This document shows positions 45,248 to 58,055 of a stretch of DNA of 64,000 nucleotides, one piece after another. A model generated the notes under the pieces. The model had not been told where the DNA came from and searched no databases. It saw nothing but the letters and a program-made list of their open reading frames with translations. The DNA comes from Raphanus sativus (lineage: Eukaryota; Streptophyta; Magnoliopsida; Brassicales; Brassicaceae), in assembly GCF_000801105.2 (NCBI RefSeq), contig NC_079517.1:13330001-13394000 (forward strand), given 5' to 3'. The stretch's first letter is position 1, and every line of letters begins with the position of its first letter. The position numbers and the translations under genes were made by a program.

Positions 45248-46232
45248 AAATGTCATTAATACATACTCTTTTATTTTAAACTATTTTTCTATTGGTTAAA
45301 ATCTGGTTAGATTTACTGGTAATGATATTTGTATCTAGTATATATACAAACTTAAATGTTTTATTAATCTGTGTATCAAAATCTCGAACGACAAATAAAA
45401 TGAAACAGAAAGAGTAGATTTTTATATCGCAGGTTAATTGTCATTAGGTGGATTGACATGAATTTTTTATTTCACGGATTAAATCGTAAAAAAAAAGTAT
45501 TTCGAGGTTTTTTTGCAGGAAACCCTTAACTGAATATCAAAATGGTTTTCAGTTTATATAATAATTATATATCAAGCTATTTCGAGCTCCACACTAAAAT
45601 TAAGAAAACAATGGTGCCGTTTAACTTGTGGTCCTGACAAAAAAGTATAGAAAAATTGAAACGGAATGGTAGGCCGTAGGCATCAAAGACAACCCCGTTG
45701 AATTTGCCAAAAAGAAACAATCAGAAGAAAGCAAAAGGAAAAAAACCTCAAACAAAATCCCTAGAAGTTTATTGGCTTTCTCGCTTAGAATTTCATCTTT
45801 TGAAAACTATCGAAGTGATTTCCCTAGTTAGATTTTAATCCTCCTTGAGAAAAACCCCTTTGAGTTTCTTCTATTTTAATTATCCCATCTCTCTCCTTCA
45901 CTGTTTTTCTGTTCATAATAGCTGTTAGATCTTATGTCTTTTCGAATCCGAATCTTCATTAAGTTTCTCATTTGATTAAACCCAACAAGTTTCCAGTTTT
46001 CGAGACGAGTGTTATTAATCTTCTCCGTAGCTTTGTGACAACAGAGTCTAGGGTTTCGGCCTTTTTTTCTTATAGAAAATATTTTTTTTTTTTGTAAACT
46101 GCTTAAGAGATATTTCTTTGTTCATACTATTTTTTGGGGTTTATAAATGTTAAATTCTTGGTTTCATAAATTTCCTGCTATACAACAACTGTACATCACC
46201 ATCATTAAGAGATACCCGCCTGCCTCTTTTCA

Positions 46233-46633
46233 CAACCTCATAAATATTCCAACCATTTCATCTCTCGCTTCTCTCATCTGTTGTCCTCTGTAGGTTTTAA
46301 GTTCTTTTTGTTCTCTTCTATAATATGAACACCCTTCTTGTTCCTTATTGTCTACCTCTCTTTATTACATTAGACAGAAAGGAACAAGTGAAAAGAGTTT
46401 GGATCTTTAAGCTTTTCTGATCAAGTGGGTTTGACAAAAGAGTTTCTTACAGAGATCTTTGGCATTCTGTCCACCTCCCCTACCTATGTACATGTGTATT
46501 ATCAACGTTGTGTTTTTGTGAGGGGAGGTGGGCATACTGCCAACAGAGATCTGTTAGGGTTTCTTTGTAAAACCCCTCATGATTTATCTGTATTCAAGAT
46601 AAGACATTGGTTCATGTTGATCAAGATGACTTG
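46233..46633 (+). ncRNA. MIR394B: MIR394 primary transcript core, right version
   Basis: Mature miR394 at 46459-46478, star strand at 46526-46546, same fold-back as at 21726-21813. I find no difference in the hairpin or in several hundred bases on both sides. If the two segments are real tandem copies, this genome carries a doubled miR394 dose at this locus; if they are unmerged haplotypes, this is the same gene seen twice. Confidence 0.9.
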
Positions 46634-49394
46634 ATGAGCAGTAAGATCTAGGTTTGGTATTATCTCGGATCTAGTCAACCTCTTTATGTGTGATCACTAC
46701 ATCTTATTTTATTAAGTCCATTTCACTTGTCATTTCCCATCTCCTCTGATTTGGTTGATCTCTACGAAGTTTCTAGCTTTCCTTGGCTGAGACTCTAACG
46801 TGTTGGTAGGTTTCTATGACTGGATACGCTCACATTTGCTTTGTAAATGAACTCGCATCTTTTGAATTTCAATGGCGTTGACCAGTGTGAGGTTAATGTG
46901 GGAGTAGTGGTGGCGTCTTAGAAGTTTACATCATCTAGGAAAGGTAAACTATTCATGAAAAATGAGGACCCATTACTCAAAAAGGTACATGTAGATTGAA
47001 ATCATAAGGCAATGTGGTAATGGAAAAAGAGAACTTACTCTACTTTTTTATGTTTTTGAAGCCCACACAATGTTATCATGATGTTTTGTTTAATTTTCTT
47101 GAAGTTGGAATCTATGTGTATAGAAAGTGGTTACTTGTGTTTGTGTAAAATGGGATGTTTCTTTCCACATTATGTGACGAGAGTGCAGGGTTCCCAAAAA
47201 TTCGTCTATGGTTCCCAAATTTTTGAGAAAAAAAATTACCGCCCACAAATCTCAGGACCGCCTTGCGACTGTGATCAATCTGATAATAATAGATGGAGAA
47301 ATCCCAGTTCAATCTTAAAATAGCTATTTGATTCGTTACTATATGTTTTCTTTTATTGAATATAGAATGTATTATGTTCATCTAAGTCACAGATTTTGAT
47401 ATTAATAGTTATGTAATACTATGTTCTTACACTCTTGATATTGTAGTCTTATTTTTATGTTTAAGTTATTATTACTACAAAATGGATTTATCATTATACT
47501 TTATTCACATTTTTCTCTACTACATTTTTCTAGATACGAAACGAAGAATGACAACGGGTGGGTGTCGACCAACTTCGTACTAATTTGTCTTCTTTGTGTT
47601 GATTTTTCATTTATTTGGTTTTAGATGCTTCAAAACTGTTCTGTTGATTTTCTTGCGTTATTAGATTAACCAAGAAGCTAGCTGCTGTTCTATTGCGGAT
47701 AGGTGAAAACATTAAAAATTGCCAGGGTTACATACATCATACATGCATTACATTTGATTTTAGTCGATATTTCTTTATTTAAGAAAAATAACAGTTGGAT
47801 ACAATCGTGTGGTGATATGATCTTCCGTGACTCTGTAGATATGTATAGTGCACAACGTCTTTGATGTGCCTACAGCTCTACGGGTAGGGAATATAGATTT
47901 ATACATTTATATAAATAATAACGAAAAATGGAGTATAAGTACTCAACTGAACCTTCCCTAGTAACCTCATCATTGGATTTGGGGTTGTGTCAGCTCCCTT
48001 TAAGTTATCCTTTCAAGACAGTCGCGAACTTTATAAACCGTATTCTTTTGCGCGCGTGACTGCCAATCTCCCGTTGTTTCTACGCTCTACTCCGCTTCAC
48101 CGTTTCTGTTACGTAGGTCAACGTAAAGACTTTAATAAAAACAAGTGCGATAGTCCATTTTTAGCCTAAACGGTGAAAAGTCACTCTAAGTATACAATAT
48201 GACTCGTAAAAAATAGAGTTGTTTGGCTTCTATAAAATAGAAACCGTATATATATAGAATCTCTATAAATTAATACTCGATAAATTAATAATTTTTATAA
48301 ATAAATAAATTTTGCCACTTCCAATTTAGACCGGTGAAAAATATGATATAAATCGATAAAATAATAAAATAATAAAATTTTTAAAACTTTCATGTAAATA
48401 TATAGTCACATTAAAATAATAAATTAATAATCTATCTATAAATATTTTTATATAAATACAAACTAAACATTATATTATCGGTTTTATATTTACAATGAAA
48501 ATAACTCTATTTTAACATTTTCATATATTTTGGTAATATTTTATAGAATTATATCGAAAACTGCATGATAATTTTATGAAACATAAAAATATACATCAAT
48601 TAAGATAATAAAAATATGAAACTTTAATTTCTAAAATTTATATAATATATATACAGTAAAATAATATATTTTTAGTTTATAAATAAAAATATTTAAAAAT
48701 ATAAAAGAACCTAAAAAGGAAAATTTTGTAAATTAATATATCTATAAATTAATAAAATTTTAAAGTCCCAACATTATTAATTTATAGAAGTTATATTGTA
48801 CTTACATTGTATCCGGTTCAGTGTTGGCTCAGTTATCTTGTTTTAAAATCAACTCCAGTTCAACGTTTTAACCCTTGATCAAAACACAAAGGTTAAAACT
48901 CTTAATCAGTGGCAAAATTCATAAAGAGCCTTTAGAATTCGGGTGATCTTGTTCCAACTTATCCGGTATGATCTTAGATAGGTGGCCCAAACCTGTACTA
49001 TTCACTAATACTTTATAGGAAGTTCCCTAACAAGAAGATGTTCCAAAGTTACTACTCGTAAAAGAAAGCTCCTTCGAATTTCTTTACAGTGAGATTCAAA
49101 AGATTACCTGTTGAAGAGAAGAGCGTTCAATGAATGGTTTTGGCTCGTTTGAGGGTGGGTCGTCTCGGGTTACAGATGCAGCAGAGACGAAGCTCTCCTG
49201 CTTTCTTTCTCTTCACTTTGTCTATCTCCACTTCACCTTTGAATTTTACGTGATTTGCACGAATAGGGCAAACGTCCTAACTCGGGCAAGTTTTATCATT
49301 ATTCTACTCGATTCCTTAGTAATTAGGCCTGTTGGGTTTTGACCCATTATCAAAACCCAATTTTAAAAATTCGAGATGTATTTAAACCACAACC
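46634..49394. other. intergenic DNA, right version
   Basis: Corresponds to 21901-24655. Contains the CTATAAATTAATA element (about 48261-48790). The empty target of the left-version Helitron is A49395/T49396. Confidence 0.4.
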
Positions 49395-50033
49395 ATGGCT
49401 TATGAGGGTCAAAGACAGTTCACCAGAGATTTCTCCCCTCTAAAATTATTCATTGCCAAATGATACTCTTACTGAGAAGTTAGAACATTAACTAAATTAA
49501 GATGGTGGCCAATTGATGCGATCTCATTTGTTCTTATCAAAACTAGCAGATTACCATATGTAAGTTAAATCTATAGAAATATCTTAATTCATTCACTTTT
49601 TTCTCTCACTTTATGTCTACACCAAGACAAAATCAATCACTAGAAGTCATGGTAGTGACGAACCATGTTGCGTCTACAAAAAAAAAACTCATCTGATTAC
49701 ATAATACTTATGAATGAACTTTAAATATATTATTGATTATAGAAAACTCGCTAGGTCAAACTCGTCTAGGAAGTAGGAACAATAGTTGAAAATTAAACAG
49801 GGAACATTAGATTATTATTCTATTCTCTAGCAAACGAAAAGGAATTAAAATTTTCATACCTTTAAAATACCACGAAACAATACCCTAAAACACAACAAAA
49901 AGAAGAACAGAGAAACTGAAAAAAAAGACACAACGAAGCCAACAAACTTCAACAGCACAAAACAAAAAGATGACCATCATCCATCACAAACAACACAACA
50001 TGTCTCTTATCATCATTAATATTCATGTTTTCA

Positions 50034-50739
50034 TCAGTGATCATCTTTCTTCTCCTCCTCAACGGTCTTTGAGTGGTATCCCGGAAGCTTCTCTTTAATC
50101 TTCTCCAAAATTCCCTTCTTCTCCGCCGGATGCGCTTCCTCCACCGGAGGAGCAACAGCCGGTGCAGCCGCTGCAGCTGAGTCGTCTTCAGGCTTCTTTC
50201 CATGTCCTGGAAGCTTCTCTTTCAGCTTATCCATAAACCCTTTCTTCTCCTCCTCTGTTTGCCCCTCTCCTTCAGTAGCAATCTTCTTCTTATCCTTCTT
50301 CTTCTTTCTCTTCTCACCATCTTCACCTTCTTCCTCGCTTGACTGCCGAGTTCAAATACATATATAGTTAGGTCACGTTATATATATCATCAAAAGCTCA
50401 CATCTAACACCGTATATATATATATATATATTCTATATTATTCTGAATGTTCAATATAAAACTTACGGAGCTAGAAGAGCTGTCGCTTCGGTGAAGCTTC
50501 TCAAGGAGACTTGGTTTCTTCTCCTCTTCTTCGTGTTTAACCTCAGGGACCGGCTCAGAAACCTGAACCTTCTGCTCGAACTCCGAGTGGGTCGTCTCTT
50601 CTGGTTTTGTTTCCTCCTTCTTCTTTTTCAAGAAGTCGAACATACCACGATCTGTTACCTCCCCAGTCGCCGCAGATGATTCCTCCGTTGCTACCTTTGG
50701 CACTTCATGCTCATGAACGTTCTTGGTTTCCTCCGCCAT
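50034..50739 (-). CDS. ERD14: acidic SKn dehydrin ERD14, right version
   Basis: Exon 1 is 50739-50467, exon 2 50342-50034; same junctions as the left version; 193 aa. One extra Ser in the S-segment (SDSSSSS) and Lys instead of Arg in the [10 protein letters not shown] stretch. Two K-segments as in the left version. The proximal promoter has TATA at 50883-50889 and, unlike the left one, an ACCGAC DRE core at 50901-50906. Both versions are intact, so purifying selection or recent separation is likely. Confidence 0.93.
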
Positions 50740-50900
50740 AATTGTTTAGACAAGTTTTGGTATCGGTTTATGAAAGTTAAGAAAATCGAAACACGGATCA
50801 AAAGTATCTTTCAACTCAAAAAGCTGATGAGACTCGATATAATGGTGAAGAGGTGTTGAGAAATGAGACGACTGAAAGTGCGTTTTATAGTGTGAGGAAG

Positions 50901-50906
50901 ACCGAC
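50901..50906 (+). promoter_or_regulatory. proximal DRE/CRT core present only in the right ERD14 promoter
   Basis: ACCGAC, about 165 bp upstream of the start codon; the left version has ACCAAC at 27737-27742. Its orientation is opposite to the gene. Confidence 0.45.
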
Positions 50907-51034
50907 ACGGAGTTCACGCTCTGTGATCATTTTTTTATTTTTTTAAATATATATATCATAGATAAACTATAGATAGATAGGTTTTGAATGTAGTAAGAAT
51001 TCAGTGTATCACGTACGTTATGGATGGTCATTCA

Positions 51035-51776
51035 TAGGCCTGGGCATAAAATCCGGAACCCTAAATCCGAACCGAACCCGAACCGAAAAATCCGACCCGT
51101 TATCCGACCCGAAATGTAAAAATACCCGAACGGGTCTTGTAGGGTGGTATAAAAATATCCGAACCCGAAGTGTTATTAACCGAACCCGAACGGGTAACCC
51201 GAAAAACCCGAAACTAATAGTTAATATAAATATTTTGAAATATATATATATAAGTATTTTAGTTATTAAATTTAATATTCGTGGTAATATGATATATAAT
51301 AATAAATATTAACAATATTAAAAATATTTCAAGTACACAATTAGTTATAAATAAGTAATTTATAATTTGTTCATTGGAATAACAAGTCTACTCTCTATAA
51401 TATAATGTATATTGTTTACAAATAATGTTTGTTTTCATACTTGATTTAACATTTTATTGTTATTTTAGCAATTTTATGTGAGATAGATTAGTTTTAACTA
51501 ATTTAGCTGTTTTTCTTTATGTTTTCTTTAAGTTTTTGTTTTTTTTACTTTGGTTATATCCGAACCGAACCGATATAACCCGAACCCGAATGATATATGG
51601 TTACTTTATGGGTTTTAGGATGCAATATAATTATTAACCGAACCCGAAGTGTTATTATCCGAACCCGACCCGTACTAATGAAATTTTACTATGGGACCTA
51701 GGAGCGTAAATCCGAAAACCCGAAAATCCGAAAAACCCGACCCGAACGCCAACGGGTACCCGAACGCCCAGGCCTA
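51035..51776. mobile_element. hAT MITE, present only in the right version
   Basis: 742 bp with 11-bp perfect inverted ends TAGGCCTGGGC, flanked by a perfect 8-bp duplication GTCATTCA (51027-51034, 51777-51784). The left version has one copy of GTCATTCA (27863-27870) with nothing inserted. Subterminal arrays of CCGAACCCGAA words at both ends; AT-rich middle; no coding. Confidence 0.95.
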
Positions 51777-52082
51777 GTCATTCAATGTTAAATAACTTCA
51801 ATAATAATTAAAACCAACAAATAAAATATTGGGTTAGATAGGTAATTGGATAGAGTTGCAAGTATTGAAAACTAACTGGTTTTAGACTTTTGAATAACAG
51901 ATCAATATAGGCTTTTACTTTTGAAAAATTACTAATAGTTCTCAAAATTTAGACAGCTTAAAGAATCTAAAAATCTTTGGAACAAGCAAAAGAGATTAAA
52001 AAGAAAATATGAAATTGGATAGTGATTAGTTCAAAAAAAAAGCATAGTGATGAAATTGCAAATCCCAGAAATAGTACGATGG

Positions 52083-52981
52083 AGTAGCGGGACAAGTGCG
52101 GTTCTTCTGCACATGTAGTTTTTCCGCACTACATTCACCATTTACTCTTTTATGTTTGTAAAAGCAGTTTAAGTAGGAGATCTGCATGCAGATCAAAATT
52201 TTCTGTCTTTTTGTGGAAAAAACAGGAGATCTGCATGTAGATCTCACCCGCCAACATTTGGTGGTGTTGATCTGCCTTTTTTGTTTGGTTAATAAATAAT
52301 TTTGTTACAATACATAACTTTAAAATATATTTGTCTAGTTTTATTAATATAATATTTTTATTTTATTTTATTTACAACTTTAACAATACAAAATTATCAT
52401 TTTTACTTATTATTTTTGTCATATAATTTTTACTTTTTAAATAATTATATTAATATAATACATATTTCAATTATAATATATTATGTATATCTATAGTAAT
52501 ATAGCTTAAATATGTATACTAATATAAGAGATGTGTATTTTGTATTACTTAAATATATAGTAATATAATTTAAATATGTATACTTATGAAGAGAGAGATA
52601 TATATTTCATTTATATATTTAATTATGATATGTATTATGAAAATATATAGTAATATAATTGAAATATAAACAATAATGGAAGATATATATCATTAAATTT
52701 TTATTTTAATATTGTTATATTATGGATTTAGTGCAATAATTTTTGTTATTTATGTACTATATTTATATATTATATACTTTGATATATTTTATTATAATCT
52801 TTTAAACATTTAATCTACTTTATTTGGATTTTTTCATTTAAAATTATAATAACTGTTTGTTCTAATGTTCCGCATTTCTCGTGCATGTTATGTAACTCTT
52901 CTGTTTGAACCGCTTGATCTGCATTTCTCCTGCTTGATATGGTTGATCTGCACTGCTTGAACCGTTTTTACCATTCGAAGG
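52083..52981. mobile_element. AT-rich insertion with GATCTGCA arrays at both ends, present only in the right version
   Basis: The flanks match left positions ~28167 and ~28195, but a short piece of the target is missing, so no clean duplication is seen. Both ends carry AGATCTGCATGCAGATC, GATCTGCA and GCGGTTC/GAACCG words in opposite orientations, as subterminal transposase-binding repeats would. No coding. Probably a hAT-like non-autonomous element, but its class is not settled. Confidence 0.65.
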
Positions 52982-53043
52982 TTTGGTAATTAAAAGAAAT
53001 AAAGAAGGCAGAGAGAAAAGTGATTGTAAGCAATCAAATACAA

Positions 53044-53136
53044 ACACGTGTCAATATAACATGGGAGTTCGTCCTTGCGTAGGACCCATAGACGTGTACT
53101 GATTGACGTAAAAGACGTAGTGTCGGTGATGTCGGT
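53044..53136. promoter_or_regulatory. ABRE plus two DRE/CRT cores, right version
   Basis: ACACGTGT at 53044-53051, GTCGGT at 53122-53127 and 53131-53136. The two insertions between them and ERD14 place them about 2.3-2.4 kb upstream of its start codon, against 0.7-0.8 kb in the left version. Confidence 0.5.
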
Positions 53137-53775
53137 CCACTTGATTTATTGACTGGTGCCATGTTGCACGAACCTTTTTTTTTTCTGAGAGAAAACAATT
53201 AAATATTCTTGAGAAAGTTACTATTTTCCGACGTACATATAAATGATAGTTTATTGCATTGGTAGAGATAACTTATACGGTTACTTTGGATTTCTAAAGA
53301 TAAAGGAGATATGTTAATGATTGGTTATTAGGGATGTCATTTTCAACATATTTCAGTAACGAAACTAAAATATTAAAAAGGGCAGATGTTAATAATAGGA
53401 ATGGATCATCTCCTAAAATTTGTAGAAATTAACAAACTGACCGTGTTCCATTAAAAGATGAACACGACGTGCCATATCAATTGCCTGTTAAACATAACTT
53501 ATATATATTCTTTTGTCTATGGTTTTTTGACTAAGTGGACAATATCAGCTAAGGGGCAAATAAGTTGTCCTTAACGATTACTTTCAAAGGGCCGGGCCCA
53601 ACATATAAAATGGGCCTATGAGTAAGGATCCGCTCTATAACCCGACCCGATGATTGTTGACACGCGGAGAGACACTCGGCGAATGGAAACGGAAGAGAGT
53701 TGTGTTAACAGATTCTCTCGCTGCTGCATCCTCTTGTTTTCATCCGACGCTTCTTAGGGGTTTCAAGGAAGCGCG

Positions 53776-54339
53776 ATGATAACGAGATCGAATCTAGCGG
53801 AACAGCTCAGGGAATATCAGATTCGATCAAAGCATGATTGGGCCTCCGTCTCTTTCTTCTCTTCCACCTCCACTTTCTCTTCTTCCAGGTTCCAAAACTA
53901 TACAATCAAAAGATTTTAAAGGGTTTCGTTACATGTTCTAGACATTATGTGATTCATAAGATGCTTCATGTAATCATGTCTCTCTCTCTTGGTTTTATGT
54001 TTGGTAATGAATTAAAAAAAAATCATATTCATTTCTTGTGTCTTGAGTTCATTGCCATTATTGATTCTATTGTTGTAGGCTTGTTGTGACATTTTACTCG
54101 TGGTACTTATGTCATTTGCTTTTTGATACAGGGTCCATGTGGTAGTGTTTGTGATTTGGGAGCTTGTGATCTTACTACTCCTGGTGTGTTCAGCAGTATC
54201 CTTGTTCTTGAGGCGGTTGCAACTAGCATTTATCATGGTTTGTGTCGGCTTGCTTTTGCTCTTCTGTATGAAAATTATAAAGCAAGCGAGACTGGCTAGG
54301 AACAAGAAGCGGAGGATGCTTCTTCCTCTCTCTATGTAA
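53776..54339 (+). CDS. small plant-specific two-helix membrane protein, right version
   Basis: Exons 53776-53888 and 54132-54339; 106 aa. One visible protein change to the left version (SLFLRR for SLFFRR). The upstream site II words are kept (about 53590-53620), and here no MULE separates them from distal sequence. See the left version for the layout. Confidence 0.75.
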
Positions 54340-55314
54340 AAAAGGACCAAACCGAGGAGAACCTTTTTTTTTTTTAATTTTCTTAGACAACCATGACCAA
54401 CTCTTTTCTCTGTGGTATGAATGCTGATGAAGACGACAGTTAGGGTCAGACTTGTCTCTGGTTTCTTCTTATCCTTTGAAGAATAGACCTGATATTGGAA
54501 ACCAGGTGCTGCTATTCCAGGGCTTATAGCTTAGACAAATCAGAGCTACGTAACTGAGAACTAAAGTGGTTTGAGAATATTGTTTTGTTTTTTCTCCTGT
54601 TTATGGTGGTTTTGAAATTAAAGACATGTTAGTTAGTTCGCATACACTACATTCAAAAACAAAAGTTTTAATTAGCAGTACAAAATGTAAGAAAATGCTC
54701 GAGGAGTTTTGCTGATGGATCGGTCTCTCTCGTACCTTATCCTGATGGTTGGTTCTCGTTAGGGAAGCACTATCCGTTCCTGTTTGGAATCTAGTGGATC
54801 GCCCTCCAGAATGTGCTAGAAGAGCAGGGTAGGGACTCTCATCCAAGTGAAAAGTAGGAATGCATCGATTGGATTGATTTTACCCTCTAGTTCTAGCTCG
54901 TTCGATTAAGCTCAAAAAGCATTTGCCTGAACAAGAGTAAATTCATCTCTTTTTTCATCGACGCAAGGCAAGTCAAGACCAAAACAAGGCCTGGAAACCT
55001 GCTAGCTTTTTTTTTTTGTGATATTGTAAAACGCTAGCCGTTACCACCCGCAAACACGTAACAAACAACCTGCGTGAGTCGTGGGAGATGATAACTTTTC
55101 AGTCATATTCATGAATAAGAAGTTAGTTAAATTACTAGCAAACGAAACAAATCGGCAGATATGGGCCTTTTATCTTTCAATTGGGCCTCATTGTTTTAGT
55201 TGAGGCCTTGCACAAAAGACATGTAATAAAAAAAAAAGTCACGAGCTACATGGTGGTTGCATCGAAATCTCAGGTAGGAGAAAGAGTTGAAATTGCAGTA
55301 GCGAATTTGAGAAA

Positions 55315-55856
55315 ATGGGTGGAGGAGGAATAACATACAAGGGAGTCACCGTACAAACTCCGAAGACGTGGCACACCGTCGCCGGAAAGGGCTTGTGCGG
55401 CGTCATGTGGTATATCTCTTTCTTTTATTTGATTTTTTTTCCAAAGAATCTGTAACTAGAATCCATGTTAATTCGTGTTTTCAGCTTGTGAATTGTCAAG
55501 ATTAGGATTAGAGGCAATAAGATAGACGTTGATTTGAATTTGATTATGATTGAAGAAAACCAGTCACATTAGATATTGTTTTTCTTAGCATTCACATCTT
55601 AAACTCAACTCTTTTGATATATTTTTTTTCAGGTTCTGGATTCTGTACAGAGCAAAGCAAGACGGTCCTGTAGTCATGGCAACACTCTCACTCTTTGTTA
55701 GGTCTATTAACTTTTTTATTTGATTTGTTTCGTTTCTTACTCCCTCCATGGTGGTGGCGGCTAAATGTGTGATCTTTGTTGTTACTTGGCAACTACTAGG
55801 GATGGAGGCACCCCTGGGATGGCCATGGTGATCATGGTCACGGTGACCATCACTAG
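55315..55856 (+). CDS. complex I subunit NDUFB2-like, right version, with a damaged splice donor
   Basis: Exons 55315-55409, 55633-55678 and 55800-55856 correspond to the left gene, one Gly shorter (65 aa if spliced the same way). The second intron starts GTCATG|GCAACAC instead of GTCATG|gtaagtaac: four bases containing the GT are gone. A GC-AG intron is conceivable but the context is poor. If the intron is retained, the frame continues for 15 codons after the Met and then stops, losing the WRHPWDGHGDHGHGDHH tail. Hence probably impaired, or dependent on a cryptic site. Confidence 0.75.
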
Positions 55857-56655
55857 GTAATGAACGTGATCGGGCTTTTGATGGTTCTTTACCACATTTT
55901 GCTTATCGCGGGGAATATTGAAAAAAGTATATTCCTTGTGACCTTGTCTTACTAAACCCTCCTTGTTTATGTAGTAACAAGGCACCAGTTATGTCTTTCT
56001 ATGCATAGTGTTGGTTAGCAATACTTAGTTGTCAATTGCTAACCGAGTCTTTTCAAATGGATTGTGCTACGTTACTCTCCAGTTCACCTCTCTGTGACTT
56101 CGTTGCAGTCATCGAATACATTTGCTTAATTTGCGTGAGACTAATCTATGTTTTTTGGGTTTCCCCGCTAGGTCTAGTGGAACCTTTGAAGATCATGAAG
56201 AAAACCTGGTCGTCTCTGTTTTATTTTCAGCCTCAGATGTTCAAATAAAGAGAACCGTGAAGAAGACTTCCATATTATTTGTATACACACTTTTTGTAAG
56301 ACTTGCTGCGTGATGTTTCTTAGCTTGCTACTTCTGTTGGTGTTACTGATGATATTTGTTGTTGTTTTTTTCTTTTGAAAAAGATGATATTTGTTGTTTT
56401 TCTGTTTACAAACAAATGAAATTAAAATTAAAATCGAGCGCTAATTTTCGCGGTGTGTTGAGGAATCGGCAAGTGCGTGATTGCATCTATGGTTCCTGAT
56501 TCAATAAAACAACAAAATATCGATTCAAACCGATTGTCCCGGGACAATTTGATCACTTTGACATAGCCAAAAAGAGTAAAACACTGGTAACATTAAAATG
56601 TATAGTTTAAGCTCTCAAAATTTGGCTATTTATTATGAATTTCTCAGCTTGGACT

Positions 56656-57211
56656 GGATCTCTCAGAAAATGAACTTAGCGGCAATATTCCAGCAGAGCT
56701 TGGAGGTCTTCTACAACTACAAGTTTTCAATGTCTCTCACAACAAATTATCAGGAGTGATACCAGAAAGCTTTTCAGGTCTCAAGAATGTGGAAAGCCTT
56801 GATCTCTCCTTCAACAAGTTACAAGGCCGGATACCACAAGGACTAACAAAGCTGAGCAGCCTCGCGGTCTTTAATGTTTCGTTCAACAACTTATCAGGAG
56901 TCATTCCACAAGGGAAACAGTTTAACACCTTTGAGACACAAAGCTTTGTAGGTAATCCTCTTCTCTGTGGAAAACCAACCAACAGAAACTGCGATGGAAG
57001 TACCTTTCAAGAAGAACCAGACAATGGAGTCAAGGATGATGAGAGCCAAATCGACATGGTTTCTTTCTATTGGAGTTTTCTTGCAGCTCATGTGACCATA
57101 CTTCTTGGAATATTCTCATCTCTCTCTCTCTCTTTTGACTCGCCTTGGAGCAGATTTTGGTTCTACGTCGTTGATGTTTTCATCAACAAGGTGAGGAATT
57201 TGTTGTGCTAA
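56656..57211 (+). pseudogene. LRR receptor-like protein, last exon only, right version
   Basis: An open frame from an atttctcag acceptor at 56655: [20 protein letters not shown], two more LRRs, [15 protein letters not shown], an acidic stretch ([10 protein letters not shown]), a membrane segment ([20 protein letters not shown]) and the short cytoplasmic tail [16 protein letters not shown] with a stop. This is the C-terminal end of an RLP (AtRLP13-15-like). No upstream LRR exons are found before it, so it is a 5'-truncated relic, though its frame is undamaged, unlike the left one. Confidence 0.8.
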
Positions 57212-57350
57212 AACTACTCTTGCTGCCGATTCCATTAATGTGCCATATACGTTGCTCTTCATTCTTCTCTAAACTTCATGCTTTGTTTCACATAACTTGT
57301 GTTTAGTTCCTATCTTTGAATAAATGTAATGCTCAAACATGTCTTAACGT

Positions 57351-57494
57351 GGTGTTGCGCTTCTGGGTTCGATCCACCGTGGGAGGAGTGTCCAGGGCCT
57401 TAACAGGTACAGACGCAGGCTGGCTCCGGGCCTAGGTAGGAGGATTAGGGCCGAAGGCCCGAACCTCCGACCTGGTTAAAAAAAAAAAAAAAAA
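57351..57494 (+). mobile_element. tRNA-derived SINE, 5'-truncated, present only in the right version
   Basis: Body 57351-57478 with a B box GGGTTCGATCC (57365-57375), then about 16 A. Flanked by a 13-bp target duplication CATGTCTTAACGT (57338-57350, 57495-57507). The B box lies only 15 bp from the 5' end, where a full SINE would first have an A box, so the 5' end is missing. The left version lacks it (37590-37625). Confidence 0.88.
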
Positions 57495-57507
57495 CATGTC
57501 TTAACGT

Positions 57508-58055
57508 TTATTGAACAAAGAAACGTCCCGTTAGTTCTCTTCGCTCAAAAAAAAAAAAAAAAATCTAAATCTATACCTGCTTTACTTTTCAAAATTTTAA
57601 ATTATTTTTTAGGAGATAGTTTAGTTACTAAGTTTTGAATTCAGCGATGAAACTGTTTTTATGAGTCCAAGCAGCTATAAAATGGTTGTATATACATACA
57701 TGTAGACCTACTCAAGTCGTTCCCAGTGACCGGTTTACAGTTTTGGATGATGGTGCTTAGTGAAGCTCCTGCCCTTAGCCACGACTCAGCTGGCTTTGTT
57801 CAAAAAAATCACCAAGAATGACGTGATTTAAGATGCCATCAATATTTTGCATGTCATTATAAAATTACGAAAAATGATAAAAATGTTACAAATTAAAGAC
57901 GCCAAGAACTATTTTTTTAAAAATCAGTATTTTACTAAAACACATGATTTAATTTTTCAAATATCAAAATTAACATGTAGTATTTTTTCCAACCAAAGCA
58001 TCAAGAAAAAAAAACAAGTTAAACAAACAAATTAGAAAATTTGTTAGCCAATTAA
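57508..58055. other. intergenic DNA, right version
   Basis: No gene; matches 37626-38520 without the MITE. Confidence 0.35.
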
